From NCBI RefSeq assembly GCF_017876515.1, contig NZ_JAGIOC010000001.1, positions 372,001 through 436,000 on the forward strand: a DNA stretch of 64,000 nucleotides, given 5' to 3'. The notes under the pieces were generated by a model. The model was not told where the DNA came from and did not search any database. It saw only the letters and a list, made by a program, of their open reading frames with translations. The position numbers were made by a program, and so were the translations under genes. Each line of letters opens with the position of its first letter. Within the stretch, counting starts at the first letter, position 1. Shown here in pieces: positions 1 to 7,713 of this stretch. The DNA comes from Brachybacterium fresconis. GTDB lineage: Bacteria; Actinomycetota; Actinomycetes; Actinomycetales; Dermabacteraceae.

Positions 1-261
1 GCGGCCCGGCCCCTGCCGGAACCTCTCCACCCGCTCGGACCACGGCCGGGCCCGCTGCTCCTCCCGCACCGTCTTCGCTCGGCGTCCGAGCGGGCCCGGG
101 AGCCGAGCGGCCATCACCACGGGGGTGTCGCGCTCGCGGTCCGAGAGGTGCTCGAGCAGGTCCGCGGCGTCCCAGCCCGGCAGGATCGTCGGCGCCTGGG
201 GGCCCAGCGCCTGGAACGTGGTGGCGAACTGCTCGCGCTCGGGGTCGTGGCTCGTCGTCAT
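1..261 (-). CDS. TIGR03085-like metal-binding protein (partial, N-terminal 87 residues)
   Basis: The frame is open from the ATG at 261 to the window edge, so the C-terminus is missing. The N-terminus has the DinB/maleylpyruvate-isomerase-like pattern of the TIGR03085 family: a QALGPQAPTILPGW stretch, then DLLEHLSDRERD with the conserved His and Arg-Glu-Arg, near residues 17-45. Members are predicted four-helix-bundle metal-binding proteins of unknown substrate, often tied to mycothiol-dependent chemistry by homology only. An AGGAG sits about 10 nt upstream, just past the stop of the isomerase gene, so the gene is probably the last visible member of that operon. The family call is good; the function is not known. 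Confidence 0.7.
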   Translation of the reverse strand, partial: MTTSHDPEREQFATTFQALGPQAPTILPGWDAADLLEHLSDRERDTPVVMAARLPGPLGRRAKTVREEQRARPWSERVERFRQGPGR

Positions 262-268
262 CGGGGCA

Positions 269-1270
269 TCACTCCTGGTTGCTGAAGGCCGCGTCGAAGG
301 CCGCGTCCGAGGTGGGGTAGTCCAGCGACCTCAGGTGCTCGATCGCCTCGGCGGCCCCGTGGAGGCGGTCCATGCCGGCATCCTCCCATTCCACCGACAG
401 CGGGCCGTCGTAGCCGATCGAGCGCAGCGCCCGCAGGCAGGCGTCGAAGGGGACGTCCCCGCGGCCGAAGGAGACGAAGTCCCACCCGCGGCGGGGATCG
501 CCCCAGGGCAGGTGCGAGGACAGGCGCGTGTTGCGCCCGGTGATGCGCACTCGCACGTCCTTGCAGTGGACGTGGTAGATCCGGTCGGCGAAGTCGGTGA
601 TGAAGGAGACCGGATCGATGTCCTGCCACATCATGTGCGAGGGGTCCCAGTTCAGGCCGAAGGACTCCCGGTGCCCGATGGCCTCGAGGGTGCGCCGGGT
701 GGTCCAGTAGTCGTAGGCGATCTCGGAGGGGTGGACCTCGAGGGCGAAGCGGACCCCGCACTCCTCGAAGACGTCCAGGATCGGGTTCCACCGGTCGGCG
801 AAATCCTGGTACCCCTGGTCGATGACCTCCTCGGGCACCGGCGGGAACATCGCCACGTACTTCCAGATGCTGGAGCCGGTGAAACCGGTGACGGTGTTCG
901 CACCGAGTCGCCGGGCGAGGCGGGCGGCGTTCTTGACGTCCTCCGCGGCGCGCTGCCGCACGCCCTCGGGATCGCCGTCGCCCCAGATCCGCGAGGGCAG
1001 GATCCCCTGGTGGCGCAGGTCGATCGGATCGTCGCAGACGGCCTGGCCCACGAGGTGGTGGGAGATCGTCCAGACCTTCAACCCGTGCTTCTGCAGGATG
1101 CCCAGGCGGTCGGCGATGTAGTCGTCGTCGTCCCAGCGGCTGGCGTCCAGGTGCTCGGCGGAGATCGCGATCTCCAGGCCGTCGTAGCCCCAGGAGGAGG
1201 CGTGCGCGGCGACCTCCTCGAGGGTGAGGTCGCCCCACTGTCCGGTGAACAGGGTGTGCGGATGAGCCAT
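269..1270 (-). CDS. Sugar phosphate isomerase/epimerase (xylose isomerase-like TIM barrel)
   Basis: A 333-residue AP endonuclease 2/xylose-isomerase-like TIM barrel, the family that includes IolE, IolI and inosose or ketose epimerases. Metal-binding signatures appear in family order: Glu in EVHPSE near 200, Asp/His in NWDPSHM near 230, HVHCKD near 260, and Glu in SVEWED near 294. It is cytoplasmic and probably isomerises or epimerises a keto-sugar or inositol derivative. It follows a Gfo/Idh/MocA dehydrogenase on the same strand, the usual pairing in sugar or inositol catabolic operons where the dehydrogenase makes the keto compound. GAAGGAG lies upstream of the ATG. The substrate cannot be told from sequence. 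Confidence 0.85.
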   Translation of the reverse strand: MAHPHTLFTGQWGDLTLEEVAAHASSWGYDGLEIAISAEHLDASRWDDDDYIADRLGILQKHGLKVWTISHHLVGQAVCDDPIDLRHQGILPSRIWGDGDPEGVRQRAAEDVKNAARLARRLGANTVTGFTGSSIWKYVAMFPPVPEEVIDQGYQDFADRWNPILDVFEECGVRFALEVHPSEIAYDYWTTRRTLEAIGHRESFGLNWDPSHMMWQDIDPVSFITDFADRIYHVHCKDVRVRITGRNTRLSSHLPWGDPRRGWDFVSFGRGDVPFDACLRALRSIGYDGPLSVEWEDAGMDRLHGAAEAIEHLRSLDYPTSDAAFDAAFSNQE

Positions 1271-1306
1271 GGCGATGGTGCTCCTTCTGGTGTGAGGGGT
1301 GGGGTC

Positions 1307-2464
1307 TCAGAGGGCGACGGCGGCCCCGTCGGCGGCGTCGGAGGCGATGATCGCGTCCAGCACGCGCTGCAGCGCGAGGCCGTCCGCGAAGTCCGGGGCG
1401 AAGCCGGCGCTCGCGCCGTCCGCTCCGTCGCGGATGGCGACCAGCAGGTCCCGGGCCTGGTTCGAGAAGGCGTTCTCCCAGCCCAGCACGTGGCCCTGCG
1501 GCCACCAGGCCTCGAGATAGGGGTGCTCGGGCTCGGTGACCAGGACCCGGGTGAAGCCCTGCTCGGCCACCGGGACGGTGGCGTCGAGGAACCAGAGCTC
1601 ATTGGGGCTCTCGAGGTCGAAGCGCAGCGCGCCACGGCTGCCGAACAGCTCGATGCTCAGTCGGTTCTTGGCACCGGCGGCCATCCGGGAGACCTCCACG
1701 GACGCCATCGCACCGCCGTCGAGCTCCAGGGTGGCCCAGGCGGCGTCGTCGACCGTGACGTCCTCCATCCCCTGGGGCCCGGGACGTCGCGGCACGAGCG
1801 TGGACAGGCGCCCGCGCACCGAGGTCGCGCGCTGCCCGGTGAGGTGCTGGATCTGGTCGATCGCATGGGAGCCGATGTCGCCGAGGGCCCCGGAGCCGGC
1901 GGTCTCCTTCCGCAGCCGCCAGGACATCCCGGCGTCCTCGTCCACCAGCCAGTCCTGGAGGTAGGAGGCCTTGGCCTGCCGGATGGTGCCGAGCCGGCCG
2001 CCCTCGACCAGCTGCCGGGCCAGGGCGAGGGCGGGCACGCGGCGGTAGGTGAAGCCGAGCGCAGCGACCTGGCCGCGGGCCGTCGCGGCCTCGGCGGCGG
2101 CGACCATGGCCTCCGCCTCGGCGGTGTCGTTCGCCAGCGGCTTCTCGCACAGCACGTGCTTGCCCGCCTCGAGCGCGGCGATCGCGATCTCGGCGTGCAG
2201 GAAGCCGGGGGCGCAGATGTCGACGATGTCGATGTCCTCGCGGGTGACGACCTCGCGCCAGTCGGTGGCGTGCTCGGCCCAGTCGAGCCGATGCGCCGCC
2301 GCCGCGACCGCCTCCTCGTCGCGGCCGACGATCACCCGACGGGCGAGGTCGGGCACGTCGAAGGCAGCGCCGACGGTCCTCCAGGCCTGGGAGTGGGCGC
2401 GGCCCATGAAGGCGTAGCCGATCAGGGCCACGCCGAGCGGACGGTCTGCGGGGGTGGGGGACAC
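1307..2464 (-). CDS. Gfo/Idh/MocA family NAD(P)-dependent oxidoreductase
   Basis: A sugar or cyclitol dehydrogenase of 385 residues. An N-terminal Rossmann fold begins with VALIGYAFMGRAHSQAW, and the family EKP motif appears as VLCEKPLAND, where the Lys is catalytic. The C-terminal alpha/beta domain (GFTYRRVPALAL, GDIGSHAIDQ) is typical. I prefer the GTG at 2464, which has AAGGAG six bases upstream and begins at the expected distance from the Rossmann motif. A GTG at 2521 in the same frame overlaps the stop of the 21-codon remnant ORF (GTGA) and would add 19 low-complexity residues. The downstream partner is the sugar isomerase. Substrate unknown. Confidence 0.85.
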   Translation of the reverse strand: MSPTPADRPLGVALIGYAFMGRAHSQAWRTVGAAFDVPDLARRVIVGRDEEAVAAAAHRLDWAEHATDWREVVTREDIDIVDICAPGFLHAEIAIAALEAGKHVLCEKPLANDTAEAEAMVAAAEAATARGQVAALGFTYRRVPALALARQLVEGGRLGTIRQAKASYLQDWLVDEDAGMSWRLRKETAGSGALGDIGSHAIDQIQHLTGQRATSVRGRLSTLVPRRPGPQGMEDVTVDDAAWATLELDGGAMASVEVSRMAAGAKNRLSIELFGSRGALRFDLESPNELWFLDATVPVAEQGFTRVLVTEPEHPYLEAWWPQGHVLGWENAFSNQARDLLVAIRDGADGASAGFAPDFADGLALQRVLDAIIASDAADGAAVAL

Positions 2465-2517
2465 GCGGGTCTCCTTCGTGCGGTGGTCCGTGGTGTGTGC
2501 GGTGCTGGGCGGGGCGG

Positions 2518-2583
2518 TCACGGGGCGGCGATGACGCCGGCACCGATGATGCCGAGGCCGACCGGACCGGACGGTGCACTCAT
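2518..2583 (-). pseudogene. 21-codon remnant of a second Gfo/Idh/MocA dehydrogenase
   Basis: An ATG at 2583 opens a 21-codon frame containing GLGIIGAGVIA, the dinucleotide-binding start of a Gfo/Idh/MocA enzyme, and then hits TGA at 2520-2518. Everything after the first strand and glycine loop is missing. A promoter with -10 TAGGGT lies 7 nt before the ATG, so the transcript probably starts at or near this ATG and the short frame is translated leaderless. The intact dehydrogenase lies just downstream. I read it as an internal deletion in an operon that once held two tandem dehydrogenases, with the operon's leaderless start kept. A deliberate leader peptide is the alternative, but the Rossmann motif argues for a relic. 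Confidence 0.6.
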
Positions 2584-2590
2584 GCGCTCA

Positions 2591-2619
2591 ACCCTATGTC
2601 GGAGATCACGCGGCGGCAA
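2591..2619 (-). promoter_or_regulatory. Promoter of the dehydrogenase/isomerase operon
   Basis: On the minus strand TTGCCG (2619-2614) and TAGGGT (2596-2591) are separated by 17 bp, a good match to a housekeeping actinobacterial promoter. Only 7 nt separate the -10 from the ATG at 2583, implying a leaderless transcript. Confidence 0.6.
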
Positions 2620-2648
2620 AGGTGGCCCGCCTCCGGACGGGACGATGG

Positions 2649-2654
2649 GACACT
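2649..2654 (+). promoter_or_regulatory. -10-like hexamer GACACT, probable leaderless start of the transglutaminase gene
   Basis: GACACT followed by six bases and then GTG at 2661. It sits back to back with the promoter at 2591-2619, so the two divergent units share a 77-bp control region. Confidence 0.45.
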
Positions 2655-2660
2655 GGGGGA

Positions 2661-3458
2661 GTGGAAAGACATGTGCGTGCGTGGATGACGGCCGAGGTCG
2701 CCGAGGGCACCGACATCGCCCTGCTGGTCGCCGTCTCCGAGGCGCCCGTGGCACAGGAGTCCCTGACCGTCCTCGCCGGCGGCCGGGAGCACCCGGTGAG
2801 CGAGACCCGGGACCGCTTCGGCAACCGGATGCACCTGATCACCTCACTGCCCGCGGGGCAGGTGGAGATCGTCTACGCCGGTCGTGGCATCACCCGGGCC
2901 CCGCTGCCGGTGGCGAGCGAGGCGGACGCGGCGGAGCACCTGCGCCCCTCGCGCTACTGCGAGGTCGACGAGTTCACGAAGATCGCCGAGGAGATCGTCG
3001 GCTCTCTCACCGGGGCCGCGGCGGTCGAGGCCGTCGCCCGCTGGGTGCACGAGCACCTGGACTACGTCCCCGGTGCCAGCACGATCACCGATTCCGCCCG
3101 CAGCACCTACGTCTCCCGACAGGGGGTGTGCCGGGACTACGCGCACCTGACGGCGACGCTGCTGCGAGCCGGCGGCGTGCCCGCCCGCTGCTCCTCCGCC
3201 TTCGCGCCGGGCCTGACCCCGATGGACTTCCACCTGGTGGTCGAGGCGCTGGTGGAGGAGAGCTGGGTGGTGGTGGATTCCACGCACCTGGCACCGCGGG
3301 CCTCGATGGTGCGGATCGCCACCGGCCAGGACGCGGCCGACACCGCCTTCATGACCACCCTCGCGGGCAACGTGCTGCTCACGGGGATCCAGGTCACCGC
3401 GATCGTGGATCCCGAGCTGCCGGAGGAGGATCCCACGGCGCGGGTCGTCCTGCGCTGA
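2661..3458 (+). CDS. Transglutaminase-like domain protein
   Basis: A 265-residue bacterial transglutaminase-fold protein: an N-terminal beta domain (1-95) followed by a papain-like catalytic core. The Cys-His-Asp triad is visible as Cys157 in GVCRDYAHL, His191 in DFHLVVEA and Asp206 in VVVDSTH. Such proteins are cytoplasmic cysteine-type amide hydrolases or transamidases with mostly unknown substrates. There is no signal peptide. I place the start at GTG 2661, close after the -10-like GACACT; upstream residues in the same frame are non-homologous. It converges on the PAC2 gene with only 4 bp between stops; an inverted repeat (GCTGA-GCGG-TCAGC) spans both stop codons and could end both transcripts. 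Confidence 0.85.
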   Translation: MERHVRAWMTAEVAEGTDIALLVAVSEAPVAQESLTVLAGGREHPVSETRDRFGNRMHLITSLPAGQVEIVYAGRGITRAPLPVASEADAAEHLRPSRYCEVDEFTKIAEEIVGSLTGAAAVEAVARWVHEHLDYVPGASTITDSARSTYVSRQGVCRDYAHLTATLLRAGGVPARCSSAFAPGLTPMDFHLVVEALVEESWVVVDSTHLAPRASMVRIATGQDAADTAFMTTLAGNVLLTGIQVTAIVDPELPEEDPTARVVLR

Positions 3459-3462
3459 GCGG

Positions 3463-4470
3463 TCAGCTCTGCGCGGAGCCGTCCTCGGGGGCGTCGGGGG
3501 AGCCGGGGGCGTCAGGGGTGCCGTTCCCCGGGGAGTCGCCGGTGCCGCCGTCGTCCCCGCCCTCGGTGTCCTCGCCCTGCGCGTCGCCGCTCTTCTCGGC
3601 GAATCCGGCCAGGTACTGCTCGACCTCGGCGGCGATGTCGTCGGCGGTGGGCACCTCGGCACCGGCACCCGAGGTGATCATCCGGTCATAGCGCTGCTCG
3701 AGCCCGGAGACCATCTCCTGCAGCTGCTCCTGCGCGTCGACCTGGGCGGTGACGGCCTCGCGCACGGGGCCGGCCTGCGTCTCGAGGGCGCCCATCGGCA
3801 CGTGCGGGCCCTTCTCCTGGCCGACCGCCTGCAGCAGAGCGATCGCGGCGTCGGGATAGGACATCTCGTGGAGGTACTGCGGCACGTGCACCACCAGGCC
3901 GACCACGTCGTGGCCGGCGTCGGCCAGGCGCAGCGTGAGCAGCGCCGTGAAGGGCGCACGCAGGCGGAACGTGCCGGGCATCGTCCGGCGCACCTCGATG
4001 GAGTCCGGATCGCCGGCGAAGCGCGTGACCGGCAGCTCCCGGGTGTGGGGGACCGGAGCCGGGAAGCCCTGCACCAGGAGGGTGCGCTCGATGCCGAGCT
4101 GGTCCACGACGATCCGCAGCGCGTTGGCGACCCGCTCCCACTGGAACGACGGCTCGGGACCGGAGAGCAGGAAGAACGGCTCGCCGTCGGGGTCGGTGAC
4201 CTCGTGCAGCAGGATCTCCGGCTTCTGGTAGTCGTCGAAATGATCCAGCTCGAGGGTGACCTCGGGGCGACGGCCCGCGTAGTCGTAGACCTGGTCCATG
4301 TCCAGGCGGCCGACGACGCGGCTGGGCAGGGTGTTGAGCAGGTGGTCGTCGACGAGGTCCTGCGCGTTGCCGGCGTCGCTGAAGGCACCGAGGGTGACCA
4401 GGAGCGTTCGCCCGCGCAGGGAGCGCGAGTCGACGTGCCGCTCGTAGCTGAACAGGGTCGTCGGGTCCAT
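3463..4470 (-). CDS. PAC2 family protein
   Basis: A 335-residue member of the PAC2 (proteasome assembly chaperone 2-like) superfamily, common in actinobacteria. The core spans about residues 1-230 with the family features ALGAFSDAGNAQ-like start (VTLGAFSDAGNA), DYAGRRPEV, FFLLSGPEPSFQW and VGLVVHVPQYLHE. A helical segment and a Gly/Asp/Pro-rich acidic disordered tail (about 285-335) follow. Actinobacterial PAC2 proteins may act with the Pup-proteasome or as ATP-independent chaperones; their role is not firmly established. AGGAGG lies 6 nt before the ATG. A possible -10 (TAGTGT) lies at 4549-4544. It is transcribed towards the transglutaminase gene. Confidence 0.8.
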   Translation of the reverse strand: MDPTTLFSYERHVDSRSLRGRTLLVTLGAFSDAGNAQDLVDDHLLNTLPSRVVGRLDMDQVYDYAGRRPEVTLELDHFDDYQKPEILLHEVTDPDGEPFFLLSGPEPSFQWERVANALRIVVDQLGIERTLLVQGFPAPVPHTRELPVTRFAGDPDSIEVRRTMPGTFRLRAPFTALLTLRLADAGHDVVGLVVHVPQYLHEMSYPDAAIALLQAVGQEKGPHVPMGALETQAGPVREAVTAQVDAQEQLQEMVSGLEQRYDRMITSGAGAEVPTADDIAAEVEQYLAGFAEKSGDAQGEDTEGGDDGGTGDSPGNGTPDAPGSPDAPEDGSAQS

Positions 4471-4569
4471 GAGGTCCTCCTGGCGATGTGCCGCCGGGCC
4501 GGGGCGGGAAGTGGTGACTCATGGTTCAACGACCGCACGCGGGACACTATTCCGCCGGGGGAGCGGAGC

Positions 4570-5388
4570 TCACGTGAACGGGGTCACGGTATCGATCGCG
4601 AGACGGACGCCCAGGGCCCCGGTGACCGCGAGGAAGACCCAGCGGACGAAGCCGGAGCCGAGCCGGATCGCCAGGCGCGCGCCGAGGAATCCGCCCAGCA
4701 CGTTGGCGATCGCCATCAGGCCGCCGAGCAGCCACCACACCTCGCCCTGGGCCCCGAAGACCAGCAGGGAGCCGAGATTGGTGGTGAGGTTGGCGAGCTT
4801 CGCGTGGACGCTGGCCTCGAGGAAGCCGTACCCGAGCACGGCCACCATCGCGATGATGAAGAAGCTGCCGGTGCCCGGGCCCAGCATCCCGTCGTAGATC
4901 CCGATCACCCCGCCGATGCCCCCGGCGCGCACCACCTGGGCGCGCCCGCTGTGCCGCGGGGCGTGCACGAGCCCCATCGTCGGGCGCAGCAGCGTCCAGG
5001 CCCCGACGGCGAGCAGCGCGAGCAGGACTATCGGCGAGAGCCAGTCGCGGGGGATGAAGGACGCCAGCCCGGCCCCGACGGCGCTGCCTCCCAGGGCACA
5101 CACCACCAGCGGCGCCGCGGTGGCGGCGATCGGCGTGATCCGGCGGACGTAGGTCCACGAGGCGATCGCCGTCCCGGCGGCGGAGGCGACCTTGTTGGTG
5201 CCCAGCACGGCACCGGTCGGGGCGTCGGCCGGCAGGGCGGTCAGCAGCGCCGGCAGCTGGATCAGCCCGCCGCCGCCGACGACGGCGTCGACCCAGCCGG
5301 CCAGGAAGGCCGCGCCGATCAGGAGCACCAGCGTCAGGGCGGAGAGCTGGAGGAGCTGATCGAGCAGGGGCACCGCACCAGTGAACAC
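4570..5388 (-). CDS. TauE/SafE family sulfite exporter-like permease
   Basis: A 272-residue integral membrane protein with about eight hydrophobic segments and the two-repeat TauE/SafE (DUF81) pattern: AAFLAGWVDAVVGGGGLIQLPALL in the first half and GIYDGMLGPGTGSFF opening the second. Members move sulfite, sulfoacetate or other small organic anions across the cytoplasmic membrane. The start is uncertain: GTG at 5388 or GTG at 5373, neither with a convincing ribosome-binding site. It is divergent from the HAD gene (62 bp between starts). The substrate is not predictable. Confidence 0.8.
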   Translation of the reverse strand: MFTGAVPLLDQLLQLSALTLVLLIGAAFLAGWVDAVVGGGGLIQLPALLTALPADAPTGAVLGTNKVASAAGTAIASWTYVRRITPIAATAAPLVVCALGGSAVGAGLASFIPRDWLSPIVLLALLAVGAWTLLRPTMGLVHAPRHSGRAQVVRAGGIGGVIGIYDGMLGPGTGSFFIIAMVAVLGYGFLEASVHAKLANLTTNLGSLLVFGAQGEVWWLLGGLMAIANVLGGFLGARLAIRLGSGFVRWVFLAVTGALGVRLAIDTVTPFT

Positions 5389-5438
5389 CGGGGCCGCGGC
5401 GTCCGCGAATCGGTGCCCGCCGGTCGAGATCCAGCTGG

Positions 5439-5444
5439 CAGACT
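5439..5444 (+). promoter_or_regulatory. -10-like hexamer CAGACT, probable leaderless start of the HAD gene
   Basis: CAGACT, six bases, then ATG at 5451, with no Shine-Dalgarno sequence in between. It is a weaker version of the TANNNT-N6-start pattern seen throughout the window. Confidence 0.4.
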
Positions 5445-5450
5445 GCCCCC

Positions 5451-6071
5451 ATGCACGCAGTGATCTGGGACCTCGGCGGCACCCTCGTCAGCACCTACCC
5501 CGACGTCGACCGCGCCCTGGCCACGGCGATCCGGCCAGAGCCCGATGACGCGCTGCTGCACGAGGTCGCCCTGCTCACGCGCCGCTCCAGCAGCGAGGCG
5601 ATCTCGACGCTCGCGCAGCGCCACGGCCTCGCGGAGGCGACGCTGCGGGCCGCGTACGAGGGGACGAAGCAGCAGTGGGTGGAGCACCCGCCACCGGTGA
5701 TGGAGGGCGCCCGTGAGCTGCTGGCGGCGGTCCGGGACGGGGGCGGGCTCAACCTGGTGTCCACGCACCGCGAGCGCGACAGCGCCACCGCGCTGCTCGA
5801 TTCCCTCGGACTCGAGGTCGACGACATCATCTGCGCCCCGGACGGCTATCCGCGCAAGCCCGATCCGGCGATGATCCGGGCCCTGCTGGTCCGTCACCAG
5901 GTGGATCCGGGGGAGTGCCTCGCCGTCGGCGACCGCCCCGGGGACGTCGAGGCGGCCCGCGCCGGTGGTGTCCGCGGCGTGCTGCTGGAGACCCCGGGGG
6001 TCCCGCTGGAGGCCGGGGACGCCGAACGCATCACCGCGCTGAGCGAGCTGCTGGACCGCGTCCGCAGGTGA
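5451..6071 (+). CDS. HAD superfamily hydrolase (HAD-IA-like)
   Basis: A 206-residue haloacid dehalogenase-like protein with all four motifs: I as WDLGGTLV (residues 6-13), II as Ser/Thr in LVSTHRE (about 100), III as Lys in PRKPDP, and IV as GDRPGDVEAARAGG. In motif I the second Asp (general acid/base in HAD phosphatases) is Gly. This DLGGT variant is a recognised subgroup, and the change may alter chemistry or leave a binding protein. The cap is small and helical (C1 type). Cytoplasmic; substrate unknown. It is followed 31 bp later by a transglutaminase-fold gene on the same strand, which has its own -10-like sequence. Confidence 0.8.
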   Translation: MHAVIWDLGGTLVSTYPDVDRALATAIRPEPDDALLHEVALLTRRSSSEAISTLAQRHGLAEATLRAAYEGTKQQWVEHPPPVMEGARELLAAVRDGGGLNLVSTHRERDSATALLDSLGLEVDDIICAPDGYPRKPDPAMIRALLVRHQVDPGECLAVGDRPGDVEAARAGGVRGVLLETPGVPLEAGDAERITALSELLDRVRR

Positions 6072-6090
6072 CATCAGGGCGCAGCGGCGC

Positions 6091-6096
6091 GATCAT
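6091..6096 (+). promoter_or_regulatory. -10-like hexamer GATCAT before the second transglutaminase-like gene
   Basis: GATCAT, six bases, then ATG at 6103. No ribosome-binding site is visible. The match to TANNNT is imperfect. Confidence 0.35.
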
Positions 6097-6102
6097 GGTG
6101 TG

Positions 6103-7023
6103 ATGACGATCACGCTGTCGATCCCTCCCGTCCCCGCGGACTGGGCCTGCCACACCACCACCAGCGCGCCGGGGAAGCACGCGGCGCTGCTGGACCCGGT
6201 GGCACCGACCCCCGAGGTGATCGGCCCGGTGGTGCGCAATCTGATCGCGCACTACCGCGCCGATGCCGAGCGCCTGCCCGCCAGCAGCCGCGGGGACGTG
6301 GACCTGCGCCGGATCGAGGCGATGCTCGCCGTGGACCAGGAGCGCCATCCCGGTCGACCGCTCGCCGCGGAGCGCGGGATCGCCACCCGGCTGCAGGGCT
6401 GCTGCCGGGACCACACGCTGCTGGCGGTGTCCATCCTCCGGCACCGCGGCGTCCCGGCGCGCTCGCGGGTGGGACTCGCGGACTACCTCGTGCCGGCCTG
6501 GCACATCGGGCATGTGGTGGCGGAGCTGCACGACGGCGAGCGCTGGCGGCGATTCGACGCCGGGCTCGACCCGCGCACGGGCCCGCTGCCGGACCCGACG
6601 GACCTCGAGACCGGACCGGGCGCCGGGTTCACCACGGCGGCAGAGGCCTATCGGGCGCTGCGGGCCGGCACCCTGGACCCCTCCACCTGCGGCACCGGCC
6701 CGGGATCCCCTCTGCGCGGCGAGCACTTCGTGCAGTCGGGGATCTTCTGGGAGATCGCCCATCGCTACGGGGACGAGACACTGCTGTGGGACGTCTGGGG
6801 TGCGATGACGCCGCCCGATGAGCCGATGGGCGAGGAGCTGCTCGGCGTGCTCGACGAGGTCGCCGAACAGCTGGTGACCGCCGACGAGGGCGACCTGGAG
6901 GCCGAGAGGTCGCTGTTCGAGCGCTACGTGCGCGATGATCGCCTGCACCCCGGGGGCGCCGTGCTATGCATCTCGCCGGTCGGCGATGGACCGGTGCGGG
7001 TGGCGCTGGGCGACGAGGCCTAG
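6103..7023 (+). CDS. Transglutaminase-like superfamily protein
   Basis: A 306-residue protein whose central part matches the transglutaminase-like fold: GCCRDHTLLAVSILRHRGVPAR with candidate nucleophile Cys101, HIGHVVAEL with His137, and Asp152 in RRFDAG. The C-terminal half is helical and acidic with no recognised domain. It is unlike the first transglutaminase gene at 2661 outside the core, so the two are not recent duplicates. ATG 6103 is preferred over the overlapping GTG at 6100 because it is six bases from the -10-like GATCAT. Cytoplasmic; substrate unknown. Confidence 0.75.
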   Translation: MTITLSIPPVPADWACHTTTSAPGKHAALLDPVAPTPEVIGPVVRNLIAHYRADAERLPASSRGDVDLRRIEAMLAVDQERHPGRPLAAERGIATRLQGCCRDHTLLAVSILRHRGVPARSRVGLADYLVPAWHIGHVVAELHDGERWRRFDAGLDPRTGPLPDPTDLETGPGAGFTTAAEAYRALRAGTLDPSTCGTGPGSPLRGEHFVQSGIFWEIAHRYGDETLLWDVWGAMTPPDEPMGEELLGVLDEVAEQLVTADEGDLEAERSLFERYVRDDRLHPGGAVLCISPVGDGPVRVALGDEA

Positions 7024-7108
7024 AGGAGCTGAGGGCGATCCCCGGGGCGCACCGCCGGATGATCGCAGACCCGGCGGGGCGGGTCAGGGCCCGGTCGGGC
7101 CCCCGCGA

Positions 7109-7114
7109 TACCGT
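7109..7114 (+). promoter_or_regulatory. -10 TACCGT, leaderless start of the Mak_N_cap gene
   Basis: TACCGT, then GGATCC, then ATG at 7121, without a ribosome-binding site. A clear instance of the TANNNT-N6-start pattern. Confidence 0.55.
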
Positions 7115-7120
7115 GGATCC

Positions 7121-7690
7121 ATGGCGATCATCTATCAGGCCGAGCTCAGCCCCTCCAAGCCCGAGATCCTGCGCACCTTCCTCGAGTCCCGCTCCTGGGG
7201 TGAAGCGGGGGAGCTCGAGGTGCTGGGCGCCTACCGCTTCGACGACCCGGACGGCGAGGTCGGCATCGAATGCCACCTGGTGCGCGTGGGCGAGACGATC
7301 TACCACCTGCCGCTGGCCTATCGCGCGCAGCTGGTCGACGGCGCCGAGGACGCGCTGATCGGCCTGCTGCAGCATTCGGTGCTGGGGGAGCGCTACGTCT
7401 ACGACGGTCTCGGTGACGAGGTGGCGCTGGAATGCTTCCGCCGTGCGCTGTGCGGCGAGCAGGAGCAGGCGCCGCTGGAGATCTACGGAACCGACGGCCA
7501 GTGGGTGGAGACCCGCCCGCAGTCGGTGACGCTGAGTCTCGAGGTCGACGAGGGCGAGAGCCTGCCGACCGACGACGAGCTGCTGGACGGCGAGCCGTTC
7601 ACCATCGCCCGCACCGTCGGCGATCTCGACGGCACGGTGCGGCTGGTCGGCGCATGGACCGACGGGCGGGGAGTGCTCGCGGCGTACTGA
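7121..7690 (+). CDS. Maltokinase N-terminal cap-like (CG0192-related) protein
   Basis: A 189-residue protein resembling the N-terminal cap of actinobacterial maltokinase (Mak_N_cap): it opens IYQAELSPSKPEIL and has GAYRFDDPDGEVGIECHL, YHLPLAYRAQLVDGAEDALI and HSVLGERYVYDGLGDEV. The kinase domain is absent; stand-alone versions are a known actinobacterial family (Corynebacterium CG0192 type). The role is unknown, though the homology hints at maltose/trehalose or glycogen metabolism. The frame could be extended upstream, but homology begins at this ATG, six bases after a -10 sequence. A truncated glyoxalase gene lies downstream on the opposite strand. Confidence 0.75.
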   Translation: MAIIYQAELSPSKPEILRTFLESRSWGEAGELEVLGAYRFDDPDGEVGIECHLVRVGETIYHLPLAYRAQLVDGAEDALIGLLQHSVLGERYVYDGLGDEVALECFRRALCGEQEQAPLEIYGTDGQWVETRPQSVTLSLEVDEGESLPTDDELLDGEPFTIARTVGDLDGTVRLVGAWTDGRGVLAAY

Positions 7691-7713
7691 GCCTCGTCGC
7701 CTCGTCGCGTCCT

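Noticed and set aside
125-3691. Plus-strand ORF of 1188 codons
   Set aside because: It runs antisense to the TIGR03085-like, isomerase and dehydrogenase genes and out of frame through the transglutaminase gene. Its translation is Gly/Arg/Val-rich without domains, a typical high-GC shadow frame.
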